Under the pieces are notes generated by a model. That model was not told the origin of the DNA. It made no database searches and saw nothing but the letters and a program-made list of their open reading frames with translations. Both the position numbers and the translations under genes were made by a program. This document shows positions 13,001 to 28,000 of a stretch of 64,000 bases of DNA, piece after piece (the first letter of the stretch is position 1; each line of letters begins with the position of its first letter). This stretch comes from Holothuria scabra (taxonomy: Eukaryota; Echinodermata; Holothuroidea; Aspidochirotida; Holothuriidae), in assembly GCA_037179385.1 (NCBI GenBank), contig CM074188.1, forward strand, positions 26,925,318 through 26,989,317, in the 5' to 3' direction.

Positions 13001-16000
13001 TGACTGTACAGCAGTTGAAACATGTGTTAATATGAACGGAGGCTTTCTTTGTAATTGCTCAGAAGGATATATCAGAAGTTCGAACTCCCGGAATTGCACA
13101 GGTAAAGCTACTTAACCTTTGTTTTCGAGAATTTGTAAAGTTAATTGTTGAAGACAGGCAATCATCACTGGGAAGTATATTTTGCTATTGTAACTGCAGA
13201 GTAGTGATTGTTACACCTCCCGTACCGAATGCATTCTTATTTGCATTTTAGAGCCTTGTATGCATGCTCACAAGGTATAGCTTAAGTATTTGACTTTAAA
13301 GGACATTGAAGTGATGTGCTCATGAAATTACATTTCAGGTGCCAGGATTTGACTTAAAGAACTTTGCTGGCTTCTGGTTTGTTTATGATCTTATAGCAAT
13401 TGCTACTATAGTTACAGATACCATTCCAGTTTGTAGAATACTGAAGCTCTGAAGGGTGGCATTAACATACAGGTTACTCAGTATGTGCCCAGGCTATTCA
13501 AGCACAGCTGGTGTAGGTATGCAGGCTTGAGAAATTTTAAGTATATTATTGCATTATTTGGAAGTTTACTATTAAAACTATGTCCTTTTTCAAAATTTGA
13601 GGAAGGATTAGAAGACTTAGGAGGGATAATTTTTGTTGTGTGGGGTGAGATATCTTTCCCTTTAAAATAGACTAGTCAGATTGTTAGATTTAGATGTGGC
13701 TACTGACTAATTAGTGAGAGGCTGTATGATATACACAAACTTGCATAGGTGTGTGAATTCATTCTTCCGAACATATTGGTAGCACTAAATTATGTGGAAA
13801 ATATGACATGTCTGGGTAACTAGAGACAATTTATAAGTAAACAAAAAGTTTAATCCCAATAATTTGTAAAAGAATGAAAAACCTTGTCAAATACACAAGT
13901 ATGTGTAGTCCCTGAGACATGTGTACAAATGACCTCTGTAAAGAGAAAAACAAGTCTGAAACTGCCTCAAGCATCCACCCATTGAATACAGAGAATTAAG
14001 GAGGGGTGTGCATTATCCCTCAAATGAAGTTGGATCATTGATCTTGCTCTGCTTGTTTTTAGCCATTTACAAAAAGCGGTGTCCCACACACCTGTTCCAG
14101 AGCAAGGTTCGAAACATTTATTCCAATTCCTTGAATTGGAATAAAAGGTGTCCATTTCTAGATATCCTGACCTTTGAGTAACGTGAGACGGCTTTCAGAA
14201 ATAAAAAGAAATGTAGGTGCCTAAGTTTAAAAAGGAAGTAAACCACCCAGCACATATCATCTATAATTATGATGACCCAGGTTCAGTGGTTCATTTTGTG
14301 CTATATAAAATAATTAACTGACTCAAATATCTTCTCACCTGAAAATTCCCTTTGTAACCCTTTTAGTAAAACCCTTTAAACCCCAAAGGTTTTAAACAGG
14401 ATCATTTGGAAAAGAGCCTTTGCGTTCAAAGGGTTCCCTTCAGTTGTTGATGGATATTGGACAAATCATAAAGAGAAAATACAAATTAACTTTTGCAAAT
14501 AAAACCAAACCTTTTTGAAAACCATTTGGAACCCATTGAAACCCTTCAGTGAATGGAACTTGGACAGGTAGTCTCAAAAGATAATTTTCTGCTAGGTCTG
14601 CCTCATGGTAAATTGCATTCCAAAACCTGTATGCCATGACAAATGGTGAGAGCTCTTTATTGCGTTTCTGCAAAGTTTCTGTCAATCAAAGTTTTGTCTT
14701 TCGGCTCAGTACTTCATTTGAGCTGTAAAACTATAGTCAAACCTGTTATGTAACTTTTGAAAGCTTGGGTGATGGCACTTTGTCATGAAAGACTTTTGCA
14801 ATTTGCCTCAGAGCATTGTGGACTATTGGCTTAAGCATGAAACTTACACTCCAAGGGTTTTTGGTCGGAGTCCTTGCCGGGTTGTGTCCTTGGACCTGCA
14901 TGCATGACCTCAATTCCTTCGCTCCACCCAAGAGTTAAACAGGTACCTGAATGGTATAATTTGCATCAATTTAGCTGCATGCAGTCATTTTCTTAGAGAG
15001 ATGGCTTGTATTAAAGGTCATTGGAAATACTTGTGCAGAGCCCTTAGATCATAAAGTCATTGATGAAAAAGGGCTGTATGAAAAGTTTGATATCGTTTAT
15101 GTCTAAGGTTGTTGTTCTGTCCTCTGTAATTGAAAGTGTGTTTTACATACAAGTATAAATATGTTCTATGTTTCATTTGGCAGATATTAATGAATGTATG
15201 GAAGTAAATCGTTGTTCATCAGATGCAACATGTACAAACCTGGATGGATCATTCAATTGTAGCTGTAACAATGGATTTAGAGGAAATGGATTTGCATGCT
15301 CAGGTAGCTCTTAAAAGAGTTTATTTTAGAGATTTTCCTCAGCAAAGGTCTGTTGCATATTCTGTTACCTATCAATGGAAATAAAAAATGCTCCTGATAT
15401 TGTATACATCACAGGTCTCATGAATTAGCAATTGCTTAACAAAACTTGGATGTCTTTCTGTCAGGCAAATATTTTGGATTTATTTTGGACTAATTTCTGC
15501 CTTACTTTGTATTACATTTGATTTATAAGTTTTCTCAAGTCCTTTGGACACATTTTGGACCGCCCTGCTGCTACCAGGAACTATGAGTATCTTCCTTTAG
15601 GATCCCGTGCTGTTTCCTGGAGTCTTAAGAAACAGCTGAGTCCCTGAACATGCAAGCCAAACCAAGAAGTCTTGGGGAATTTTTTCTAGCCTGCCTGTCC
15701 CATTTCATTCTGTTTCTTGCGAACTAATTTGTATTAAAAGGACTAAAGAGGAGAGTGAAAGTGGCATCATTTTTCTCATGGCTATATGATAATTCTTCAC
15801 AACCAGTATGTTTGTTATCTCTGGTAGCATGAAAATTGCCCTGTTGGAACTATTATGATAGGTAGAAACAAAAGAATTGAAAAACTTATGAAATTAATTC
15901 TTCCACAGACATCAATGAGTGCATCTCTGAGACCCAGCCAAATAACTGTTCAGAGGAAGCTGAGTGTACCAATTTTCCCGGAGGATTCAATTGTACATGT

Positions 16001-19000
16001 AAGAATGGCTTTACTGGTGATGGTGTGGTTTGTTCAGGTATGTCCTTCAGGAGCAATGCTTCTGCAGATACGAGTTTGAACTCATTTTAGTACTGATTCA
16101 TGTGAAAAACTCCATTATCTAGCAAAAAGGAAAATAAAAAACAGTGGTAATATTTGTTGAGTCAAAGAACACTGCAGAGACCCTTTTTAGACTCTTTCCA
16201 GATAGCAATTACCATATGGTAGCATAGTGTTTTGGTATGCAGACATGAGGAATTTTGTACCCTATTAAATATTTCACCTGAGTCCCCACCAAAAGGGAGG
16301 TTTGGTAGGGTAATCAAATTTTACCTGACTTCCTGCTTAACTCATTTAAGCACGCTCCAAGAAACCACAAGCTTGATAAGAGAGAGTTAGCGGAAGATAC
16401 AGAAAATACAGAAAAATGGTGCACACCAAAATTCTCTCCCACAATCATTTGCACTTGCTATCTGGAAGGAGGACATTTCTTTAGACATCCATACAGGAAG
16501 GTTTTAAATTTTTGATATGTCAGATAGGTACTAATGCTAAGCATTTTTGTGGAATTTGCTTTGGAAAACTGTGTGTGGTTCTCAAGGTATGGACACATAA
16601 ATTTGTCTTACTTGCAGCAAAAAGTGAACTTGAAACAAGCATATATGAGATATCCTCACATTGGTCTTTTGCTTTTCTTTAAGCTTGACAACCAATTTTC
16701 TCCTCAACAATCCTGTATAATCAAAGTGTGATTGTTTGAGTGGCATGAGAACTTTACAGAGAGGGAGGTCCTATCCCTATTAACTATGGTTGGGCCGTAC
16801 CATGAAAATATTGGTAGTGGTACTGTAAAGCTCACAGAACCGGTATTGAGGCATTTTACCAGTTCTTAAATCTCGGGTGGTAGGAATGTCAGGTGGGAAG
16901 GAACCTAACTGTGGACGGCACCTTTCTTATCCTGTACTTTGATGCAGCTGGGCATATGATTGCATTATTACCGTGCAGAAACATCTGCTTTGACTTAGTT
17001 TACCATGTTTCTTTACAGTCATGCACAATGGTAATTAATACTCCTGTTTCCTATCTCGACCTTTCCATGGTAATTTTTTCGAGAACGGGTATTAGAAACA
17101 CACCGAATATCTTCGGTATTTTTATTACTTGTACCTCTAGTACCGGTGTTCACATCAATACCAGTAAACCGCCCAACCCTACTATTAACTTCAAAGTCAT
17201 CACAACAGTCGGATGAAAAAGAAAAGGGAAACAAAGCATCCCATGTTAGTTTCAGGAAGTGATATAACCTTTGCTGCTTTGCAACACAAATCTAGTGACT
17301 TTATTAACTTATATCTCAAGAAATACATTTCCAATTTGAATTAAAGCATTAAAGTTTCATTTGGTTCTTCTTTCAAATATGGAAAATTACATTTTCCTGA
17401 GAAATTTCTTACCCTATGTATATTTCACCTTAGTCTCCACCAAAAGCCAGGTTTGGTGGGATAATCAAATTTTACCCAACTTCCTGCTTAACTCACTCAA
17501 GCATGCTCCAAGAAACCACAAGCTTGATAAGAGAGAGCTATCAGAATATGTAAACCAAGATGGAATAATACAGGCCAATTGTGCCACTGCTTGCAAGGTT
17601 TGAAAGACAAGCAATTGGGCAACTTCTTTTCTGATTTTTGTTGACCCTTGTTCAATGAAGCAATTAGGTGTGTACAGAGTTTTTGTATGCAGGGAAATTG
17701 GATATGTTGCTTATTAACACTTCCCCATTAAAGAGCAGAATTAGTCCATCCTAGGCTCATTTCACAGTAACAGCTAAATTTCATAGATTTTGTTCTATTA
17801 CCCTTCCAAGTATCTTTCATATATATCAGAACCCAGATATTGCACATTCCTGTTATTCAAGCAGTGACTCTTTGTAAATTTTACAATTGAGTGCAGAAAA
17901 AAATAAATTGTCACCTGATTCTAAAGAGCCATTCATGAAACTACACTATTCAAGTTGAGGTGACTGCATTGTCCCTTCAATACTCCAAGGCAGTTTATGA
18001 GGTCAAGTGCAGAATATGTGTACATCACCTAATGAATATCTATTTTAGTGCAGGAATTTTCCCCATGATAGAAGGTTTTAAGGTCATTTCAGGATTTGGT
18101 ATGTCAGAGGGGTACTTATTCTAAGCATTTTGGTGAAATTTGCATTGAAATCCCATGTATAGTTCTCAAGATATGGGCAGGTAAAGTTTTCACATTTTCA
18201 ACAAAAAGTGAACTTGAAGCAAGCAAGTATGACATCATATCCCCACATTAGTGCACAGTCTTTTGTTTTTCTTTAAACTTGAGTTGATTTTCTTTTCAAA
18301 AAAACCCACATTATTAAAATGTGATTGCCTATGTGGCATGAGAACTTTACAAACTTTGCACCCCCCATAGGGAGATCCTATTCCAATTAACTCCAAGGTC
18401 AACACAACAGTGTAATAAAACAAAGGGAAACAAAGCATTCCTTGTAAATGTGAGGAAGTGATATTAGCTCTGCTGCCCTCAAACTCACTTTGGACCAAAA
18501 ATCTACTGACTTCATTTACTGATATCTTGAGAAGTACATGTCAGATTTAAATGAAACTCTCACCACCCTGTGTAGTTTTGGTTCCTCTTTCACATATGAA
18601 AATTAAATTTTTGCTTAAACCCTCCCTTTAGACAGGAAAAGCAGCCACCCAAAATTTGTTTTGAAGCAGCAGCTAAATGTGACAGTTTTCCTCTTATCCT
18701 CTTCAAGATATCTTTTATAATGTTTTAGGACTTCAATATTGCATATTCAAGGTAAATATTGTCACATGACTGTGAAGAGCTAGTCATTTAACAGGGCAGT
18801 CTACTACACTATTTCAAGTTGGGAGGACAGCTCTTGCCCTTTAAGTTTGTGGCTTCTTCTTGAAGGCATATTCCTCCCACCCCAAACAGTTCCAATTCTC
18901 CTAACCTAGCTTACTTAAGCAGTCCCTCCCACAACTGTCTAAAATTCATCCTCATCCAGACACAATCTCGGTTGATTGCTTCAGGATAAGTGTACAAGAC

Positions 19001-22000
19001 GGGCCCAATGGGAAATCAAAACACTCTCAGTGCTGTTCATCCTGTGTTATATGAGCTTTGGTACTCTGCCTTTTTCTTACAGTTTATTTTGCATAAACTC
19101 TTCATTATCTTATGTTTTTGTAGCTATAACTTCTTTATTTTACTCATCTCACAGATACAAATGAGTGTGAAAATAATCCATCACCTTGTGATGCAAATGC
19201 AAATTGTTCCAACAACATTGGATCTTTCAGCTGCTCCTGCAAGCCAGGTTTTACAGGAAATGGAATTAGCTGTCTTGGTAAGAAGTTTGAATTGAGGCAT
19301 GTACTTTTTGTAAGAATGAAATTAGTCTCCATGGTCAATGCAAATGATAAAAACAACCTGACTTGTTCCTTTGAAGTGTATATTTTAGTCTGTAAAAACA
19401 ACCTTAAAGGGCCAATCCTCTCACCACAAACTACACTTCTAGTATAGGGTAACAGAAACCCTCAGTTGGCTCAGCTTTTTGATTGTCTGCCATTTCAAAC
19501 CATGCAGAGTACCAAAGCTTATATTACACAGCATGAACTGGGCTGAGAGTGTTTTGATTATACACACTGAGATTTTCTATACTCACCTTAAAGCAATACA
19601 AACTGAGATTGTGTCTGGATGAGGATGAATTTTAGACAATTGTGGGAGGGGATTAAGTAAGAAGGTTAGGAGAATTGGTGTTGTGTGGGGTGAGAGAATT
19701 GGGCCTGTAAGAACAGCATGGGCAGTCTGGAGTTCAAATCCTGGCCAGTTCACTCCAAGGACTTTAACAATGGAACCTACTGCCATTGTAGTTGGTGCTC
19801 AGCATAAGCAATGGATTAGGGAAACAAGCTAGTGAGCCACAACTGCAAAAAAACGGCTGCCGCTGGCCTGACTGAAACAATTGGTTGGAAACTGAGATAG
19901 AACACAAAACTAAATTAAATTAAAACCTAAAGGTATTCAAATCAAACACTTTTACAACTCTATGTACATCTTCCACTGTACATATCTTACAACATAAACT
20001 ACACAAAGTTCACTAACATTGTGACTTTGTAAGTGTAAAGCTAAAGTAGAATGCATTTGTATAAGTTTTAGAAAGAATAGTCAGTTATAAAGATTGTGTA
20101 GCACTGATGCCAAGTCAGTAATTTCACCTCTGACGTATATCTGCTATAGATTGCTGTCACATAGGTGACAAGCCCTGTTCAAGCCCTGTTTAAACGTTTA
20201 GGAAATTAAACAGAAACTACAGGCTTAAGCCAAATGCTTGACAGTTCGAGATTTTCTTACTAACATCTAGAGTACTGACCAACCAGCATTATTACTATTC
20301 TAATGTAGGTTAAGACTGCTTTATGTTAAGTATACCATAGGTTACATTTAATACTGCTAGTAATACATTATTGGAACAGCCGAAAATTTGAAGGGTCAAA
20401 GTATGTCAAAATGAAGAAGTTGCAGTTTAGTCTGAACACAAAATGGTCCAAAAATCACACCAAACTCTGTTACAAAAAAAAAATTTCATGCTTTTTCCCA
20501 TGTTGCTCACATTATCGGGTATGGAACTAATTTAGGGAATAAGGTATATATTGTAACACTTGTGTCGGCATCTGGCCGAGGTTCTGTGGAGTGTTTGAGG
20601 AGCGCAGGTGGATCGGTAATGTAATCACTCTCCCAGCTAATCCCTTGGCTTAAAAGAATAGTCCAAAAGCTTATGAAAACTATTTCAGGGTGTTGAAAAT
20701 ATTGTGAAACAATGCCTGGCAGAAGCATTAGGTTCCAAATGTTTTGACCTTGGAGAAAACCAAAAGAAAACTTTGGATTTTTTCTGAGTTGTTCGATGAG
20801 GCCATTACGTCATGGATTCACTTCCTCTAAGTGATCCCTTCTATCCAGATTGTCAATTACTCATCCAGCAGAGTGCAAATTTGCGTAAGAAACTTTAGGC
20901 TAGGCGTAAGCTAAAGCAATAACGTTGGCCTTTGTGCTGTGTTGCTGTCATTACAAGTGAAGTGTGATGTAGCCATAGAGCAGGATAATAGGTTCCTTTA
21001 TCCTTCTCTATGGAAGTAGCATATTTTTAATGTTTCTTTTGCACTTTCATGAGCCGCATACCTCACAGCACATACTAGCTTAGATTGTGATAGCGGTGCA
21101 TTTTCGTAAACGAAGATAGTTGGAACAGCATGCCCTAACTTTGTCAGCTTTAAGAGTTTTAGTTTTAGTACCTTCTTACTAGTGTATATTAACATTAGGC
21201 CTAACTTATTAGGCCTTCTGTACCCTACATACAGTCATGTTTGAAGCAACTCACCAAAGTGATCCCCACAAACGTACATTGGCAATGCATGTACAAGTAT
21301 ATGGGACACACGTAGTAAGTAGCAATCTGTCGCGGTTGTACATACTTATGTATATATGTGTATGTAATCCATACACCATCCAATCACAATACAAGTAGCA
21401 GAGTCTACTGTGCGTTTGTCATATGACAGGAATTAACCAGCCCGCTGGGAGTGCAGCTTGCCCACTGCTATGCTGAGAAGAAGTCAGTGCTCACGCTGAA
21501 GATCTTTGTGTATGCGAAATGCAGACTGGCATAAGCTTGGCAGATATGACATGCAGCTAGGGAGAGGATGCCACCTATTCATTTTCTATTTTGGTCACAG
21601 TAAAGCCATAAAGTATACGTCGGTAACTGCTAGTAGCCGTTGAGGTGCATACACAGAGCCACTTTCCCACAACAGCGAATTTCTCAACAACCTGGTGCGG
21701 CCAATGGCTGCTGAACTCAAATAAGAATATGACATAATGTGACTACCTGTTCCTAGCAGCATGTGGTACCTAGGCTTGTTTCCAATGCTTATGCAGAAGG
21801 GACACACCTTTATGTAGTTGAGCAGCAGGATGGACTGGAGTAATTGTGGTATCTAGGCAGGCTCATGCCCTGAAGCCAGAATCACCTAGAACTAACTTCT
21901 GAACCTGTTTTTTATTTCAACACTTTCTGTTACTTCTCACAGTAGTTTAACCATTTTCTTCTGTTACTTTTTGCCATACTTGTTGCTTTATTTATTTTTC

Positions 22001-25000
22001 TCGGGATGCAAAAGTCTGTTTACATTTACTCTAGTAGTCAGTTGCTTTACATCATCATATAATTAGCAGGATTATTTTGGAACATTTTTCATCTTGTGTT
22101 GACTTCATGCTACTTCGCGGATCTTGTGGCCTGTCAGAAAACAACACCTTAAGGCAAGAACCCCACCCTGCAGGGCCAGTCACTACCCTCAAAAAAACCA
22201 CACCCACCAAAATTGTTACAATATGAATCATGTTACTTTAATTTTCCTTTGAAATTGTTTGTTTGACATCTTAATTAGAGATGAACCTCTTGTTTCTTTT
22301 GCAGACATTAATGAATGTTTGCTTCCACCGTCTGACCCAACATCAGTTGATTGTCACTTTGAAGCGGTGTGTACAAATACAGATGGTGGCTTTATTTGTG
22401 AATGTAGAAATGGTTTCACAGGCAACGGTTCCTTTTGTGAAGGTAAGAATCATATGATTAAGAAATGTCCAGTTCTGGTACTATGTGTTTTAGTTCAAAA
22501 CTTTCAGGTCTTGTTGTGTACTTGAGATGTAGAGGCCAAAGAAAACATTTTTTCACCTTTTGCTTGTCTCCCTGCTGCTCCTAAAGCAAGTGTACACTAA
22601 CTGTTAGATGATCCTGCCTGGAAGCAATCCCCTCACTTGGCCATACAATGGGCATTATAAAGCAGATGTTTACCTAGACATTGTATTTCTACATGGAAGC
22701 CTGTTTACCCTTGACTGTGTTTTTTCAACAAGATGTGCAGAGCAGGAATGTGAGGAAATACCTTCTGTAACTGTGGATTTTTGAAGTGCGGAAAGTCCAC
22801 TGATCAGTGGATATTTAATACAATTTCAATATCGGGAAGATCACAGAATGTAAGAAACTGATTTTAAAGTGTTTTAGTATCAATCATTTGTCAGTTATAT
22901 GTTGCATTTGAAAAAATTTAACTTTTAAACTTTAGTTTTTGTTCAGTTTTCAGTAGATGTGCATGTAGGTGTATCCTTTAATGGCTCCTCTGGGAAAGGA
23001 AATATTTTTTCTGGAAGTCATATGATATCCCCTGCTTTTGTTATCTAGATTAGAAGTCAACAACACCTAAAGTCAACAATAACTAAACACTGAATGCAGC
23101 CCTATAAGCCAGCTGCATATACAGTCCCATCAGCCAATAGCCTTACCTGTCTAAAACCAGTTTCACATTAGTGTCATGTGGCCAGACTTACATAGGTGTC
23201 AAGATGTCTTACATACACAGTATATTTTACAACAGGCATTAAATATCTAAATTCAAGCTAACCTTTACCTAATTTCTAATCCTCCTTTAATCTTTCCTTA
23301 GGCTGATCTTTATCAAGTTATAATCTTAATTCCACCCCTTAGCTATCCCAATTTTAAATCTTCAGTAGACCTAGTAAATCTTAGGACTGTTTAACTCCTC
23401 TCTGAAATCACTATTTGAAGTTACCATAAATGTACTTTGAGCAGGGTATCATGCATCTGTGACCGGTGTCAACAGGTTTCATCCCAAACAAAGCAGAACT
23501 GTTTTTAATTTGCTGCTAATGTAGTTCGTAGATAGTCGCACAATCACACAGTTTTAAGCAAGTTTGTGTGTCACCCCATGCTATAAAACTACTCACAAGA
23601 CTTCATCCCCAAATTTTACCCCATAGCTCACAGACCTGATGAAAACTCTGTATCTGTGGTTTTACCTTCACATGTATCTGCTAAGCCAATAACAACTCAG
23701 GTTTTAAGGGGCACTGTATGCAGTTTGCAGTTAAAGCCAATACTATACTTTCATCACAATACAGTCAAGTTGCATGCTTGAGTGCACTCTTTATGAGTAA
23801 AGCAGGAAAAGCCTGTGTCAATAAACTTTGGGAGAACAATTGTTTCTGGACACAAAGGATAAGGTGCTGACCCAAGAGATAGGCTGTGGTCAGTTAGTAG
23901 TTGATTTTTCTTGAAGTTTAGCTAAAAGGGAGAAAACTTCACATAGTAAATTTGTTCAAAGCTAATGCACAATACTGAAAATTGAACAGTTATATGCTTT
24001 CAGGCATAGTTTTGGAAGAGTTAACTATGATTTGTTGAAGGATTAAAGTGCACGAGTTGGAGTATATGGCAATAGAAGGGTATCTTCCAAAGTAGAATTA
24101 ATGAAAAGATGCAAGATAATATACAAAAGTTAATTTCAATTCGTCCACTAGATGAATATACTTGTACGCAGTGGCATGAGCAGGGGGATAGGGCCATTGA
24201 ACCATGCCCCCCCCCCATATTTTTTATCCATCAAAAAACAAAAAAAAGTACAGAATGTACTTCAAAAGGTAGCATATGTGGCACCAAATTGCATTTAAGG
24301 AGAAATTTTTCAAAAATTTTTAAAGCGGTGGGGCCCTTCTACTTAGACTCCTCCCCCAGGCCATCTCTGATGCCTTTTCATTTTGGTTTCTAAAATTCTG
24401 CAAATTTAAAAACAAATTTTATTCCCAAAGGTACCAGATTGCATGTAAAGACACCAAATGTTTAAAACAATTCAGTAGCCTATTACCCCTATTAACCACA
24501 ATTCAACTTTCGATACTATTTCTGTCAAAGTCGAAAATCTTGCACCATTTTGCATCTAGGCTCCTTGAATTTCAATTTTTGGCTTTTTCAATGAAAAGGC
24601 AAAAAATTTCCAAAGTGGAAGGGGAACACCCCCTCCCCTTCCACCCTTCCCCAGGTTGGCGATCACTCAACATACTGCATCCCCCACCCCCTTTCTTGAG
24701 AAAAAAAAAAAAGCCTGTGTGTGCCATGGCTTGCAATTAGCATAATGGCAAAACTTGCATTGTTTTTCAGTAGTACATTGTCCCCTATATGCCGGAACCA
24801 TGATTTAGTATTTGTCAGTTTACCAAAAAAGCAATGACTTCCACAACTTGAAAAGAACCCATTATTAAACATAAACATTGATTGATGGATCTTTTTTGTT
24901 GTTTTTCAAGATATTGATGAATGCTCTGATGGAACAAATAAATGTGATAACTACACGGAATGCACAAACACTGAAGGTTCATACCAATGTAAATGTATCC

Positions 25001-28000
25001 AAGGTTACAGAGGTATTAGAGCTTGCTCTGATATTGATGAATGTGCTGAGAATTTGCACAATTGCAACAGATTTGCAGACTGTACCAATACGGCTGGCAG
25101 CTTTAAATGCACCTGTCAACATGGTTATGCTGGAGATGGGGTCACATGTTCAGGTAAAGATGTTTCATCATTTGAAAATGTTCTAATCATAGGAAATTCA
25201 TTCCAAATTAAGATTTACAGTTAGATATCAACATGTAGTGAATAAACTGCCTCTAATGCTTGTTTGGTTTGCCAACAGATTTCTGAGCTCTGAATTGAGC
25301 AAGCTGGAAAATTTAGCAGTATATGAAATGCATTATTAGCAGATTTTTTTTCTGTTTTTTTTTTTTTTAGTATTCTGTAAATTCCCATTAATAAATCATT
25401 GTAATTCATGGCGAAATATTTACCTTTAAGGATATCCATCATGGCTACCACAGTTTTGGGTGAAAAACTGTGGTTCCCAATTATGGTACCTGACCACTGG
25501 TTCATTACTCCAGTTAGCTACTTCAATAAACAAAGGCTTGATTACCAGTCTTGTTCAATAAAAGCCAATCATGTTGGCCAAAATGGGATGAAATGAAAAT
25601 TTTGTGACCTTGCAGAGTTAGATCCCCTTTCAGCATTATCTGAGATAAACTTCTATCAAATGTCAACCTTCAGAGCTATTGTCAAATGCTTGAATGGGCA
25701 TCTAATTGGTATTGATAGCAATTCTTGACAGGGTGACATAGGATAAATTTTTGGAGATGTTTTTATCTCAATACATAACATTTTGTTCTTTGTCTTTTTG
25801 TTGTTGTTGCTTTTGTTGTTGTTGTATTATGATTCTTATAATGATTTTGATTATTATCTTTAGATGTAAATGAGTGCCAAAACAACACTCTGAATGATTG
25901 CCACCCATCTGCCACCTGTCTAAACAGTAGGGGAAGTTACACCTGTTTGTGTATAAAAGGGTTTGCATCCACCCCTGGGAAACTACCTGGCAGAGATTGT
26001 CATGGTAAGTTTGATATTAACACTATTAAATGCTAAATGATTTTGTGGTCTCTTCGTACTCAAATGTTTTTCTTTCTTAAGTGTCATATCATAGTTATTA
26101 TACCTTTCCCTGGTTTGGAAACTCTGCGAACTGACTGCTTATGTTGAGATTCCGGTTTTCGTCAGTCACGTGACGCTGATAGTACACCAGAGCCTTGTTG
26201 TCGGACTCTCCATACGTACTGTATATATGCAGACAGGGTAAACTGATTTCTTCGAGAGTCTCTTGCGAACAATTATCAAACTGTAATGACTTCAATTAGG
26301 GCGTATATTATTGCGAAAGGTTTGATTAACATTTCTGTCTTAAATTAGAAAGGCCTTAAAGGGAGAGAACAACTGTACCCAAACTAAAATAGCGGGACAA
26401 TCGAAGTCTGGGCTACCAACAGTAACTTGGTAAGCACACTCAACAATTCCACGAAATTGCAAAGCACATAGCAATCACACAGTATAACGTTACACTTAAA
26501 TCATTTCAAAAAACGATTGTAACAGTTCATCAGAGGAGTGTATTATACAATATTTATCAGTAACTATGGTCGTACAAAATTTTAGGAAGCCCACTTAGCA
26601 TAATGAAGTAGGTCTACTTTACTCTTACCGCACACTAACTGCGGTATGATCAAGCCTGTAGGGCCTATTGAACGCCCTCAGTGAAAAAAAAATGAAAAAC
26701 CCATCTTACTCTGACCCAGCCGGGAACTGAATTCCAGCTCTCCCAGTTGCCAAGTTTCAGCACTTTAAATGCCAATGCCTTTATCCACTCGGCCACAGCA
26801 CTAGTTAATTGTTAACCTGTTTTATGTATCTCTTTATTTCTTTGTTAACCTGTATTAATTATCTCTTAATTTCTCAACAGATAGTTAATGGTTTGATAAT
26901 TGATACTTATCATTTTCAAGTACACAATTTAAACTTCCAAAATAAACCCCAGGACAAACTAATGTTCCAATTGTCCTTGAAAAAATGTTTGTAAACAAAG
27001 GATAACATTAGTCATAAATGGGATGACCCACTCATGACATCACAGAATTTGCATATTGAGCTCACGTTAATTAAAGATTTAGTGCAAATCAGAAATTGCC
27101 CTGTAAAATGGTAAATTTTTGATGGATTGTGATGGGAATTGTGGCTGTTATCTTGTTTTTATTGGGTTTTACATTGAATACCCAGGTTTGCCATTTTCAT
27201 TTCACACAACCTTTAAGTAATGGAAGAATACATGAACAGTAAGACTTGGATTCCAGTCGTAGTAAGTAACCCCCATGATGATCAGTCTAGCCCATTGAAG
27301 ATCGGTCCTAATATTCACTGTAGGTGTAATAATTTGACACATGATAGCTAGTGTTGTAGCAAGTCACGACTGAAGTCACTTTCTCTCAAAATGATAGTGA
27401 CTTGATAGAATTCAGGAGTAATTTCCCCATTGAAATAGTACAGTGACTCGAGTCAATGACGCGACTCAAGTCACTAATCTAGTGACTCGATTACAACACT
27501 GGTGATAGCAAATTAACTACCAAAAGTTCAGCCAATAGTAGGATTTACCCTTGGGTGCACAAAATGAATTGACACAGCTCACTGTGCAGTTGTTCTCACC
27601 TGCTCGAATACTGATCAACTAGTTGTTCCTCTCTAATGTGCATTTTAATTAATGTTGTAATCTATTGGTCACGAATTACTCCTGAAAATCAATTTGCAGT
27701 TAATTAAGAACCAATTTGTACAGTAGAGTGTTCAATGGAGTTTAAGTTACCAACTCAGGCAGACATTTAATCTCTCCTGTTTTTGGCCAAAAACAGGGGT
27801 GTCGGGTGGTATTCTTTATTGGCTTTGATAATCGTAATGCTCTATATCAGCAAATACTCCTGGCGATGCTTGGAAAGTACAGATTAATTGATAAAAAGAC
27901 TGGCACAGTTGTCCTAGTTAGTATTAAATATTTTCTTTATATGAGTAATCTATTACTACATTAATATCTGAATTTGCATACTGAAATTTGTTGACCTTTT

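Noticed and set aside
24180..24720. C-rich runs as possible structured regulatory DNA
   Set aside because: Low complexity without a repeated G/C-tract pattern that would support a specific structure.
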